A DNA stretch of 64,000 nucleotides from Paramacrobiotus metropolitanus (taxonomy: Eukaryota; Tardigrada; Eutardigrada; Parachela; Macrobiotidae), in contig NW_026570279.1 of the NCBI RefSeq assembly GCF_019649055.1, positions 496,001-560,000 on the forward strand, given 5' to 3'. This document shows positions 21,446 to 32,262 of the stretch, one piece after another. The notes below the pieces were generated by a model. It was not told where the DNA came from and ran no database searches. It saw only the letters and a program-made list of their open reading frames with translations. The number at the start of each line of letters is the position of its first letter. Position 1 is the stretch's first letter. The translations under genes were made by a program, and so were the position numbers.

Positions 21446-24400
21446 ATTACAACTTTAACGGGAAAGAATAAACTGATAGATAATGCTGATTTCGGTTGTT
21501 TTTCTAATTCCTGATTGTGCATTGTTGGCTGTAGTGATATGAAATGCGACTGTTATGTCGCGATAAGAACATCAATAAAAATATTGCAGGTACCGTATTT
21601 ATTGCTATGACTGTACGAGTATAATGCCGTTACGGCCTTGTTGTAAATTACTCGTATCACGTTACTATTAATTTTCGATTTGATCACACTTGATTGTCAG
21701 AAAATTCGGAAGCAAACATTCCGATAGATTTCAGGACACTGTTTCTTAACCTTAACTGTTTTGAACCTGGTCATGAAAGGCAATTTAGCAACCACCTTGC
21801 TAAAACGAACAGTTTAATCGGCCTTTTTAGCTGCAGTATGGAGGGAGTGTAAAATAACAAAATAATCAACTAAACAAATGCTTAGAGTGTATGGTAAATC
21901 ATCTACCACACGTGTCTCAGAATTTTCGGCGTTACATTAGAAATAATGTTTCTTGATAGGTACTATAAGGAATCTTACTTTCGCGGTTTTGGGGAATTAG
22001 CATCGTCGACAATCTCAACTGAGACGCCACGGTCTTCACGCGTCATTCCGCTATCATCCAGAATACTTCGCGATCTATCAACACAAGGCACTTCAAACAG
22101 TTTCCTCAAAACATCTTGGTAATAACTAATAAATTTCGTTAATTTGACGCATATGTTCAGCAAATTGGAAGCATCAAAATAATTTCTTTCAGTAGCAAAA
22201 AAAACTGCCTTCGAGCCGCGTTTCGGCGCACTAAATCCTTGACACTCAGGTAATACAGTAGTTTCCAAATAATTAACCGATTATTAATTGTGTTTTTCTG
22301 AGTATATTATATATTTTCTGAGTCAAGAAATGACCCCGGGAAGTCTATTCCGGCGAAGTTATTCTACTATCATAATGCGTTTCTTTCATGTTCTCATTAC
22401 CTTTGCGGTGGGTTTTAAACCTTTCAATAAAGTTCAAAGCCTTTCACGGATTAGCACTGAACGCACACAAGACATAAATACTAACATTGTAATAATAAAT
22501 ATTAACATTGTAATAATATTCGCATGCACATGAGAACAACTGAATGTTCCCTAGTCCGGTGACAGTAGTGACCGGGCGTACACCGGAAAGTTGGCCGTCT
22601 ACGCATCCAGTAAATATTTTAACCTTGCCCACGCGCCCTAATGTTTAACTGGTGTTGCCTTTATTCTTCATGGCTTAGAAAAAGAAGGCTGCAGCATACC
22701 TTTTACGGGGAGATATTATCTCAGTTGCATCGCTCCTCGACGGCGATAACGATCGACGACGACCACGTGCATGAAGTCTGCTTCAAGCACGCCATGTTTA
22801 TGCACGACGATCAACATTAAAACATTGTTATTTTAAACGCATCCGACTTCGAAAAAGACGCTTCAAGTATGGCGTATGTTGATCTTTTGCACAGTTAGTA
22901 TGCTGGCATCCTTTGAAAGTGAGAAGGCGGTACGTACTCTTTAACTGGTGATCTCAGAACACTAGCATCGCTGTCCGAAGGATTTAAAGAACCATCAGGG
23001 GTCTGGCGAAAGGAGCCGGAACGTTGGCGCCTACAAGCAGCCGGAAGAGAATCAGTCCCAATGATTCAGTGCTATCACATAGTAAACGGTCATACTTTTT
23101 TTGCAAATCTGGCGATTCCAAGCAGTAGTCCGTTTCTCGTGGAAGCTCATCTACGTGACGGCGCTTATCATGGGTGCTGCGTGGTTTGCTACGAGTGAAA
23201 TACATTTTGAGTTTGACATATTGTGCACAGAATAGTCAGTACAGATAGCACAGCACGTCATTTTAAAATTTAAACCACGCATCGTCGCTTAAAATAATAC
23301 TTGCAGTCTGAACACGCATGCTGCTAGATGTTCTACGTAAAGTTTGCGATGCCCGACAGGTGAAGCCAGCGGGAGATCTAAAAGTGGTGCCACTTCATCA
23401 TACGGCTACAGTACGTAACAAACACGTTTTCATCCGCACAATGGTAATGTCGCCGGCCGCTGATTTTATTGACTTCCTGTAATGTTTCATTTCAGTACGG
23501 TACTTCAAGATGTTGAACGTTCCGGCTCTATTTGAAAATCGGCTACACATTTCGGCTTTCGCCTTTTTCCTATCTGATTTACTGGCAAACGTGCGCCTAG
23601 AACATGCCGTACATACGGCCAAAACACAACTAGCAAACACAGTCACACACACTTTTGTGTGGGTGTGTTAGCTACTGCTTGTGTGCTTCAACGACGCAAT
23701 GACTTCCATGTGCCTCAAACATCATGTTAAAGATACCGCCTGAAGGAGAGGTCCTTCAGAAATCCGCCGCTGTTTAATTCGAGCGGGAAGTTTATTCCCA
23801 AATTTTGAATTAGTGTAGATTACTATGGAATGATAGAACAGTAGGGGCTTACACGTCCAAACCCACACCCATTAACGTGATCAAATGCGTCTGATGTAGC
23901 GCATAACTGACGTAGCGGCGATTCATGCTTCCGGCAATGTAGTCGCAGTTATTCCTTTTTGAGGCACATCGATGGCATCATACACCATCTGCTGACCTTC
24001 ACAACTCACAAGCACATCTCTTGGCGATCCGACCTTTACAAGCCACTGCTCTACTTCAAAATACTACAACCGCTCTTTCCACCTCGGCACACCACATATT
24101 GGTCAAGCCCCTTTGAAACTATTAGATTAGTGAGCCGCGTACAAAAACTTTCAAAACTTTCAAGCTTACAATTGGCAGCACAAAGCGCCCCCCCCCGCCA
24201 AAAATTAACCTTTCAATGCATTTACTGAATCGTAAATCTAAAAGGTTTCATGTACAAAGTGCTCATATACGAATTTTTTTGTCTGCAACGTTTCTTGTTC
24301 AATTGATCTTACTTCCGTTTTGTTATTCTGGAGACTTCAAAGACTTTGAATTAGCACTAAAAGTAATTTGAAGGCCGTATGAGTAGTCATTCCGAAAATC

Positions 24401-24729
24401 TAAAAACGCGGTGTTTTGCATAATTCATAATTACCAGTAAGTGAATTACGCGGTTTATCGTCTTCGCACTAAATGTAGCACTTTAGTTGCGATGCTGCCA
24501 CGTGATAAGATGACATATTGATCCTCAATTTAAATATCCCTGCTATATCGTAAATAGTTAATGGTTACAGTGCGATTGATGCGAATCAAACGTCTGTCCT
24601 TGCCACTCACTTCACTCTCGGGGTGGTTCTGTCATACTGTCGTCCGAATCATTTCCGCCTAAGCGGAGGCCGTATTCCCCCACTCCCAGTCCATACCTTC
24701 AAAACACAGAAACTGTTTACTCGAAACAC
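21446..24729. other. Long non-coding stretch
   Basis: No recognised gene. ORFs at 21975-22268 (minus, 97 codons), 22984-23205 (minus), 23398-23652 (minus) and 23959-24228 (plus) show no family resemblance and are treated as chance. A short direct/inverted pattern around CTTCAAG occurs at 22770-22900. Confidence 0.35.
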
Positions 24730-24739
24730 GTGTGTAATG

Positions 24740-25410
24740 AAAATGGCCCGGTACATGGTACCCAATTGGTATACATGTACAAAAACTTTCACTTTCGCGC
24801 ACTCCCAAATACCATTTTGCTTTGTTTGATTACATTTCGTAGCCAGATGATTTGTATACGTAGGTGTGAAACCGTTTGTGCGCGCAACATCCCGTACAGG
24901 AGTTATGGCTGTAAGAAAATTCCAAAAAGTTTAAATCCATTCAGGTGTACCAAAAGTCTCGGTATCAACCGATCTTGTCCAAATTTTGCATGCAAACGCA
25001 CTTATGCATGAAAATCGTTTTTACACCAAACCACGTTCTAGAATTTTTCTCGAACTTTAAAAATCAATGATTTTTCAAATTTTTGAAATTTACTTTATAA
25101 TTTTAAAAATATGATGTAACTTTATTTTTCTAAAAACGATCTTCATACTTACGTGTTTTTATGTGCAAAATTTTAAAAAAATCGGCTTTGGACGAGACTT
25201 TTTTTACAAAGGATGAATTTAACTTTTTGGAATTTTCTTTGAGCCATAGCTCCCGAACCGTATGCGCATAAACGGGTTCCACGATTTTGTGTGCAATTCA
25301 TCTGGTTACAGAATGTCTTAAAACAAACCAGAGAAGTGATTGGAAGTGCGCGGCAGTGAAAGTTTTTGTGCACGCATACGAACTTGGTACCACGTACTGG
25401 GCCACTTCCC
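24740..25410. mobile_element. Foldback-like element with ~230-bp imperfect inverted arms
   Basis: The plus arm (~24745-24990) and minus arm (~25405-25173) are homologous. Their translations align: GPVHGTQLVYMYKNFHFRAL against GPVRGTKFVCVHKNFHCRAL, and the shared nucleotide words ACAAAAACTTTCACT and AAATTCCAAAAAGTT lie at matching places. The spacer is ~180 bp and AT-rich. A partial third copy of the arm lies at ~34.56-34.80 kb. The translations are not proposed as proteins; the conservation is of DNA. Confidence 0.65.
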
Positions 25411-26559
25411 ATAAAATTTTATAAAACGTAAGCTTTGCTCGCCTATTAGAGCAGAAAATAATTCGTAGATCACTATTTTCGTTATAACTTTCAGTTATAG
25501 ACTTTGCGTCAATTCAAAACACGTTCAGTAATTAAAACGCCTTGCTACCATTTTTGCGCTTTTATAACATCTTCGTCAACCTTTGCGCAAAATGAACGTC
25601 TTCAAAGCTGCGCACCGGAATTTTGCACAATCAAAAATGTGACTGCAGTTTCATGTAAAACTACAAAAAGGAAGAAATCACAACTGCTCCGGGTTGTACA
25701 GTTAAGTTGTACGAAATTGCTAGAGCCATCTTACAGATCTGATGTATTGTGTGTTGCTATGATGCAACTTACCACCCACTGCTCGTTGACGGTGCCCAGT
25801 CACTATTCGCATCAAATGCACTAGCTCCACCGTAGTCTCCGAATATGTCTTCCCGTGACAAATCAGCACCACGAAATCCATCGTTTTCAGTTGTTTCCGT
25901 AAACATGTATTCTTCCTGCTACATACAGACCAGGAACATTCGCTAACGACATGTGCTGAACAATGCAAAAAAGATTGATAAAGATTAATCACGCATTCTC
26001 GTCCCGGGAAAGAGACTCGTCAATACAGAGGTAAAAATCTTAAAAAAAAACCTTTACCGCATCCGCAGGAGAATCCATTTTCCGCGGAGTAATCGTACAC
26101 GCAGTTAGCTGGCCAAAACATAAGAAAGGTGAAGAAAATTCGTGTAAAGCAAGGACGTGCTCGTGGCGTAAACACACATAAACAAACAATATACAAACAA
26201 GTCGTAAGCTAATTCCCAGGATGGAAAAGCTTTTGATAACAGCACTGGCTTCATTCGTTCTCTGCGCCTACTCTGTCTAGTGATCTGTCTGCCGCTTAGG
26301 CTCTTGCAAGACAGTGCGCGTGTGCCTTCGTCTACCAGCTGTCGGTCGCTTTGATAAAAAAAGGCCGCTTAGCGGCATCTGTAACTCACTGTATACATCA
26401 GCCGCTGCTTTGAAGTTTCCATTTTGTGGTTTCATTTGTTCTAAAGTCTGTAGCGCAAACTTAAACCGCAGAATCTATTCGATTGTTTTCCCTCATCTAA
26501 TTCTGTTTACAGTTTTATTTTATTGTATGAGCCAGGGAATGATCTACATTTAATTCGGC
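25411..26559. other. Intergenic stretch without recognised genes
   Basis: ORFs at 25504-25824 (plus) and 26314-26553 (plus) show no recognised domain. Nothing else supported. Confidence 0.3.
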
Positions 26560-26567
26560 TATAAATA
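26560..26567 (+). promoter_or_regulatory. TATA box
   Basis: TATAAATA (in CTATAAATAG) lies 64 bp before the ATG of the small secreted-protein ORF, a natural spacing for a core promoter with a short leader. Confidence 0.5.
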
Positions 26568-26623
26568 GTTTCGGTACAGTAAGCACACGTGGCGCTGTTT
26601 GCACACTGGGGAGTTTCCGTTTG

Positions 26624-26944
26624 ATGGTTTTAGTCGTTTTGTATGCGTTGTTTCTGCAATCGTCTCGTAGTGACTCGTACAATACCTATTTCACGTATAT
26701 CAACTATGAAGATTCTAGAAGTGTGAACGGGAAATCACGACGCTTGCATTATGACAATAATCCTATAAGCAACAGTGCGATGGATGCCAGGCTTCTGATG
26801 AGCCGAGTTCTTAATTTTGTTGGTCCGACACCCAGTAGGAGGAGACCGGTGAACCCAGGTCCAAAACGCCATATGGGTTTACTTAAACAGTTAAGGTCTC
26901 ATGTTCTATTTAGTCCAAAGAGACTCCAAGTGAAACTTGCGTAG
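26624..26944 (+). CDS. Small secreted-protein candidate
   Basis: A 106-residue ORF starts at ATG 26624. Residues 1-16 (MVLVVLYALFLQSSRS) have signal-peptide character. The rest is basic and polar, with dibasic and tribasic sites (SRRL, SRRRP, PKRH, PKRL) that could be processing sites of a peptide precursor, though no amidation GKR/GRR site is clear. The TATA box upstream supports transcription. The stop lies two bases before the repeat-rich segment containing a minisatellite, so the 3' end may be altered by that insertion. Family unknown. Confidence 0.45.
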   Translation: MVLVVLYALFLQSSRSDSYNTYFTYINYEDSRSVNGKSRRLHYDNNPISNSAMDARLLMSRVLNFVGPTPSRRRPVNPGPKRHMGLLKQLRSHVLFSPKRLQVKLA

Positions 26945-26959
26945 TTTAACATATGAAAT

Positions 26960-27165
26960 CCAAGCCCAAGTAATCAATTCTGATCCAATTCCAAGTAATC
27001 CAGGTCCAAGTTTGAGTAATCCAAGTTTGAGTAATCCGACTCCAAGTTTTAGTAATCCAAGTCCATGTTTGAGTAATCCGACTCGAATCCAAGTCCAAGT
27101 TTGAGTAATCCAAGTCCAAGTTTGAGTAATCCGACTCCGAATCCAAGTCCGAGCTTCAGCGCGGG
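26960..27165 (-). repeat. Second copy of the GGATTACTCAAACTTGGACTT minisatellite, inverted
   Basis: The minus strand repeats the SNLDLDSESDY-coding modules seen at 9.5 kb, in more diverged form, and begins with the same flank (GCCCGCGCTGAAGCTCGG at ~27150-27170). Conservation of the non-repeat flank suggests that the array travels as part of a dispersed element. Confidence 0.8.
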
Positions 27166-27695
27166 CCTATTGAAACCTTACAGTGTTTTTGCTATGTACA
27201 GTAATAAAATGAAAAATCTGGATATAAACCCGAAAGAGTAGCGGATATAATCTCTTCGTTTTCGGTTTCATCCGTTGATCCTAAAACCAGGTGAGCAGCA
27301 AGAGTTGGAACAGAAATGTCTCTGTTTGCGATGGAGCACGTATCGGATACTGTAGCTTTGTCGATACACTGGGTCGGAAACCAATTACGCATCTAAAACT
27401 GGTCTTTTACGCAGTACATAACAAAGGCATTATTTCCGTCAATATAGGTAGTAAAACTGCATACGCGAGCTTAATACAAAACAAACTGGGTTATCACAAC
27501 GGAACACTGTTCCAGTGCTAGCTGGGAAATTGCGAAAGATTTTCCTTTATCTCACACGCTGCCTTCCAATGTCAAACGTCCACGCAAATTAATACTAAGA
27601 TAACAGAGTCTGTTCATTTCACAACACCGAGAACCTCACAGGACATTTATTGTCACAAGTTCAAGCAACATTGCTGACTGAAGATTCAGCCGGAA

Positions 27696-28690
27696 ATGCA
27701 GATCGCACTTAATTCCACTAACTCCACCATACCACAGTTTTCGCCACATTCTGTTCTTTCCACTGCGTATCTTTGCATCCGCTTGGCGACCGCCGCATTC
27801 TCACTCCTAGTCCTCCAGATTCCCTGAACATCGGCATGGTAATCGATTAGCATCAAGACCCGCGTACGTTAACCGTTTCACCGTTTATCTACTGTTTTTA
27901 CACATCGCCAACACGTCCTACCTCGCCGGAGCTTCGCCATTTATTTACTACGACATTGAGATAGTGAATCTATGCGAAACCTTATGCCTGTTTTTCAATT
28001 ATATGTACCACTGGGTTGTGGGCGTGTTTCCAATGTTCTATCACATGTAGATAGCGTTGAATCGGATTTGGAAGTTTCAGTTTCCCTACCATTATCGCAT
28101 CCATCACACGGTTTATACCACAAAAATCGCCGCAAAAATTTGTTTGGGGCCGGTTTTTTATCTGCATCTGCTGAAAGTGCCCCTGATGTTGAACTTTAGA
28201 TTTAAACTGTTTCTGTCCAAGAAAGATTTCCCAACATTCTGCGCTAAACCGCTGTCCTCATTTTCACCAAGGCCGACAACAGCATCCACCGATTAACCCC
28301 GCTTTTTTTCGTCGGTGTTTTTGTCTGTCTGATTAGAGCTCGCTTCCACAAGAAGGAAAAGGTCAACATAGGGCATATTCATCCTATAACAATTAAAGCG
28401 CAGCCGGTGAGTGCGGTTGCTGAGCCATCAGCTGCACAAGCACCTTAGCCGAAACTTCCATCGAGAAACCTAGTTCGTCCATTTTGGATTCTCACACTGA
28501 CCACGTTTAGCGTCGCTATCTGCTGGCTGTCGATGGATGTCCTGGCTTTTCTTGTTTGGTTCCCCGCAAAAAATGGTCGACCGCAATGCTAATGGCCACT
28601 CAGTATTGTCAAATGTTATACAATGCAGATTATCTTTGATCCTTTGATGTAGATTATCAGTCTGAGAAAGAACCAGTCTGACCGCCGATT
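27696..28690 (+). pseudogene. Rhodopsin-like GPCR pseudogene (paralogue of 30082-31059)
   Basis: It starts at ATG 27696 with N-glycosylation-type NSTNST and follows the intact paralogue through TM1 (frameshift and stop near 27825), TM2/ECL1 (LAGASPFIYYDIE), TM3-TM4 (LCLFFNYMYHWVVG, NRIWKFQFPYHYRIHH with stop), TM5 region and TM6-TM7 (ending LRKNQSD-like near 28680). Several frameshifts and stops are seen across the length. About 70% nucleotide similarity is my visual impression, not a computed value. It is in the same orientation as the intact gene 1.4 kb downstream, indicating tandem duplication. Confidence 0.8.
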
Positions 28691-29355
28691 TGGGATATGA
28701 TGAGATATTTTAAATGTTTTTCGAATATGAATAACGTTTTCTAATTCTGTGCATAATAGTTTTCCGAATGAACCCGTTCAGCACAGTACAACATTGATTT
28801 TCGAAAAAAATGACCTAAGTAAATTATGCCAGGTGGTTTACGTCGGTTCTGCTTACGTGCCTAGTTGGCGAGCGAAAGGTAACAATAAACCTTTGTCCGC
28901 TTAGCCTTGCCCTTAAATTATATAGCGCGACTCGTATTTAGAATTATTTGGAATATTCAATACGAAAACAACATCGATGATAATCACTTCTGGTAGCCTT
29001 GTACAACTGTAACCGGTAAATCTATAATAATGACTGAGTGGTTGAACTCCATCCTTGTACCGGGTAGTCTTATTATTTTAAGAAAACAAGAAAACTGCAG
29101 ATAATAGCAGCGCTGTGAGAATGTTTCTGGCTGCGTGTGATCTTATAAAGCAGAAGGAACATTATTGTTTGACGTGATTCTGCTAGCGGGTGCTTGCTCG
29201 CTTTACTATGACAGTATTTAATTTTATATACGTGGTAAGTTGTAACCAATATAGGCCTATTAAGAACAAATCTGGAGTTGTCCTGAAATTACATATAGGT
29301 ATCTGACCGTTTCCAAAAGCCGTGTAAACCACTTCGCAATCAAATTTGCTTGGCA
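28691..29355. other. Intergenic stretch without recognised genes
   Basis: Nothing coding or repetitive is supported. Confidence 0.3.
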
Positions 29356-29886
29356 TCATGTGATGTTTCTGCCTTCCGGTGATCTTTCAAGTATGTATGT
29401 TTCCTCGCGATGGGTGCTATCCAGCCTATCCGTCGTCGTTTGGGGCTTTTCCGGACCTCCTGAGCATCCGGATGTTACAGTTACCTGTGATACGTAAATA
29501 ATTTGTAGGATACAAGGAAACAACATTGCGATTTTTGATACATCCCGTGGGCTTGCAGTGATCCACCAGAGAAGTTGAACGCACGGAAATGCCTCTTCTC
29601 GGGCAAACAAATTAGTGCAACGAGCCGACAACGCGAAAACTCATTTACGTGGAAGATTGCTAACCTTTAGCTCCGTTTGTAGGAGAGACAAATTACTTCC
29701 GCCGCGGCAGTAGATAAACTGCATCTTGTAGCCGTACACGATCTGAGCTAAGAACGTGCCAACGTATGGCTTATCTGATTGCGTAATTTTCCAGTGTGCA
29801 CTGAAAAGATTGATGCGGATGTAATCTAATACTGCCCAGCAGCCGCGTTCTGCTGACTTCTTGCGATCAGGATGATAGCGGGCCAT
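29356..29886 (-). pseudogene. Unassigned ORF interrupted by one in-frame TGA
   Basis: The frame from ATG 29886 runs 81 codons (including YVGTFLAQIVYGYKMQFIYC), meets TGA at 29643-29641, then continues in the same frame for a further ~95 codons (VSKIAMLFPCILQIIYVSQV, a likely membrane segment) to 29356. The unbroken frame either side of a single TGA is unusual for chance sequence. It could be a recent pseudogene, an intron boundary near the stop, or read-through; I see no selenocysteine-type context. Family unknown. Confidence 0.35.
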
Positions 29887-30081
29887 GGCTTACTCAAGCA
29901 GTTAATAAAGTGTAGGTCAAGGTGTTGACCTCGGGTTCACGTATACCGAGCAAAAAGCCATCAATCTTCAGTTATCAAAATGTAAATTAGCCTCAACAGC
30001 ACTGCCTCCTATTGTATTCTATGCACTTCATTCTAAAGTAGAAGTAGTGTTAATCGGTTGAGACAAAATACCTATTTCGCC

Positions 30082-31059
30082 ATGACGCCCAGCAACAACG
30101 TCACAAACTTAACCCAAACGTCACGGCCGCCATATTCTGCAGTTTTCACTCCGCTCTTGAGCGTGCGCTTGGCCATCGCTGTCTCCTCTTTTATCCTAAA
30201 CGTCGGCATGGTTATCACATTCGCTGTTAAACCATACTATATCAACAGTTTCAACGTCTATCTGCTGTTTCTGTATATCACCAACACGATCTATCTCGCC
30301 GGAGCGTCACCCTTTATCTACTACAGCGAAATCTATGACACTGAAATCGTCACCTTCGGTGAACCATTATGTCTGTTCTTCAATTACTTCCACTGGATTA
30401 TTAGTCTGATTCCCGTGTTTTGTCACACGTCCATTGCGGTGAATCGCTTGTGGGCGTTCCAGTTTCCGCACCATTATCGGATCCATCATACTACAAAGGT
30501 CGCTCTGTTGATTTGCTTGGTGCCAGTTGTATATGTCCACGTTCTAAAAGTGCCGCTGTTGTTGGTTTTTAAGTTCATGGCTTACCAGTCAAAAAGCGAC
30601 GCGTCCATATTCTGTGGTCAACCACTCAGTCCGGGTTTGTTCACTTTTACCAAGGTAGACAGCTGCATCAATCGCTTCGCACCTTTGTTTGTTATTATCG
30701 TTGCCTATATTTTCCTGATTCTCAACCGGTTTCATCAGAAACGAACTATCAATAATGGAGTGTTACATGACTCGCTCATAGCCAAGGATCATCCCGTTGA
30801 GACTGTAACGAAACAGACCCGCACGAAATCCCCTACCAACAAAATCGTGCGACCCTTTTGGATTTTAACGTTAACGACGATTAGTGTCAGTGTCTGTTGG
30901 CTGCCATTAGATGTGATGGCGTTTTATCAATGGTTTGCCGACAAAAAAGCATCCCTGGAAATCTTTACCGCTGCGCAATATTGTCACATGCTGTACACCC
31001 TACAAATCCTGTTCGATCCCTTGATGTGGATAATCAGTTTAAAGAGAACCAAGAATTAA
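30082..31059 (+). CDS. Divergent rhodopsin-like G-protein-coupled receptor, intact
   Basis: Single exon, 325 aa from ATG 30082 (upstream TTG codons in frame are not used). The N-terminus has NVTNLT glycosylation sites. Seven hydrophobic segments are seen: TM1 ~27-48, TM2 ~57-80, TM3 ~95-118, TM4 ~138-160, TM5 ~200-220, TM6 ~262-285, TM7 ~295-318. Family marks are altered: TM3 Cys is present (EPLCLFF), the DRY site reads NRLWAF, TM6 has CWLPLD (CWxP-like), and TM7 has DPLMW in place of DPxxY. It would sit in the plasma membrane; ligand unknown. Two decayed paralogues flank it (27.7-28.7 and 31.7-32.3 kb), so it belongs to a local family. No frameshift, so probably functional. Confidence 0.85.
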   Translation: MTPSNNVTNLTQTSRPPYSAVFTPLLSVRLAIAVSSFILNVGMVITFAVKPYYINSFNVYLLFLYITNTIYLAGASPFIYYSEIYDTEIVTFGEPLCLFFNYFHWIISLIPVFCHTSIAVNRLWAFQFPHHYRIHHTTKVALLICLVPVVYVHVLKVPLLLVFKFMAYQSKSDASIFCGQPLSPGLFTFTKVDSCINRFAPLFVIIVAYIFLILNRFHQKRTINNGVLHDSLIAKDHPVETVTKQTRTKSPTNKIVRPFWILTLTTISVSVCWLPLDVMAFYQWFADKKASLEIFTAAQYCHMLYTLQILFDPLMWIISLKRTKN

Positions 31060-31690
31060 CTGGATGAATAAGTATCTGTTATTACGGCGTGCTGCCGTGT
31101 TGCACGGATTTTTCTCAAAACAAAGCAATGTCTTAAAGCTTGAAGTGATTAGCATGCGGCGCCACGCGCCATGCAGAAATAACTGCAAAAGTAATGCTGA
31201 ATCATTTAAATTTTTTTGATTGAATTTCAACGATTTTTAAGCAAAATGCCCTTATCATTTCAACAAAGCAACCAGATCTTCAGCGACGAGGTTCGAAAAC
31301 TCACTTTCTCCAACACCAGAGTCAGGTGGACATTGTTGAAGATGCATGCTGGTGCCGAAAATGTGGGGATATATCATTTCTTAAATGCATTTCGATTATT
31401 TGTGTAAAACTGGGAATACCGTCAGCACATGCTTTTACTGAAATAGTTACTGCCAAGGAAAGGACTGTTCCTGTAAGAGGCAGTATGAGTTAGAAAGCCA
31501 GAAGGCTAGAATTTCTGCTACCGGTGAACGTACCGGTTAACGCTATCCTCATTGTGACACCATGATCTGACAAGAAGCTAAAAACGAAAGCAAAAGCAGA
31601 CCGCTCAGTTTGTGTTTTATGGGTCTCGTAGGTCCTAAGATCAAGGAATCAACAAACACAATAATAATCAGTCAATGTACCCTTTGCAGC
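31060..31690. other. Intergenic stretch after GPCR gene
   Basis: Short ORFs only (31039-31230 minus, 31216-31407 plus). No recognised gene. Confidence 0.3.
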
Positions 31691-31692
31691 AG

Positions 31693-32262
31693 CGACGGTC
31701 CAACCAAAACTTTCGGTTCATCCATTTTGGTTTTTCACTTTGACCACAACGTTATCCTGGTGAATCCTGATATAGATTCACAAGGATAATGTTTAGGATG
31801 TAAACACAGAAAGGCGTAAAATGTACGCGGTCAACGCGAGGAAATTGGGGAGAACGCGAGGAAATTGGGGAGAACGCCGCATATGATAAAAGTCAGTATA
31901 AGTATCTACCCCAATAATTAATAGTAAGTACTGGGGTAGATACTACGTAGAATCATGTTTTAAAAAACTCCAGCGTATTTCTTTTGTATACAAAATGTTT
32001 TTAGTTTTTGGTAACAAAATTCGTAATGGACTATTAGTAAGCCTAAAGGAATTACGGAAATTATTAACGCCTGCAGATAACGATGATTAGCGCCGTTACG
32101 TGTTGGCTGCCAATGTATGTCGTTGCTTTTTATCGGTGGTTTTCCGGCAGGAATGGCTCACACCTCATGTTTCTGGTTGCGCAATACAGACTGTCAGATG
32201 CTGTACAGGGTGCAGCTTTTTTCGATCCTCTGATGTGGATTTTCAGTTGGAGAAAGAATTAG
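31693..32262 (+). pseudogene. GPCR C-terminal pseudogene split by a ~320-bp insertion
   Basis: 31693-31761 matches the intracellular loop 3/TM6 start of the intact receptor (CATCCATTTTGGTTTTTCAC, TTGACCACAACG). The match resumes at ~32085 (ACGATGATTAGCGCCGTTAC) and runs through TM6 (CWLPMYVVAFYRWF) and TM7 (FFDPLMWIFSWRKN, stop at 32262). The N-terminal two thirds is missing. The ~320 bp between is foreign; it begins and ends inside one TM6 codon run. Confidence 0.8.
31762..32084. mobile_element. Insertion in GPCR pseudogene containing two hairpins and a direct duplication
   Basis: Contents: an imperfect hairpin TTATCCTGGTGAATC/GATTCACAAGGATAA at 31752-31790, a tandem duplication of GCGAGGAAATTGGGGAGAAC at ~31836-31875, and a perfect hairpin TATCTACCCCA/TGGGGTAGATA at ~31900-31942. 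No ORF. The insertion is defined by interruption of the GPCR homology. Type of element unknown. Confidence 0.5.

Noticed and set aside
24730-25011. Cys-rich 93-codon ORF similar to a minus ORF at 25173-25412
   Set aside because: Similarity arises from inverted DNA repeats; neither frame looks protein-like.
29641-29643. Selenocysteine TGA
   Set aside because: No SECIS-like structure recognised and no selenoprotein family resemblance.
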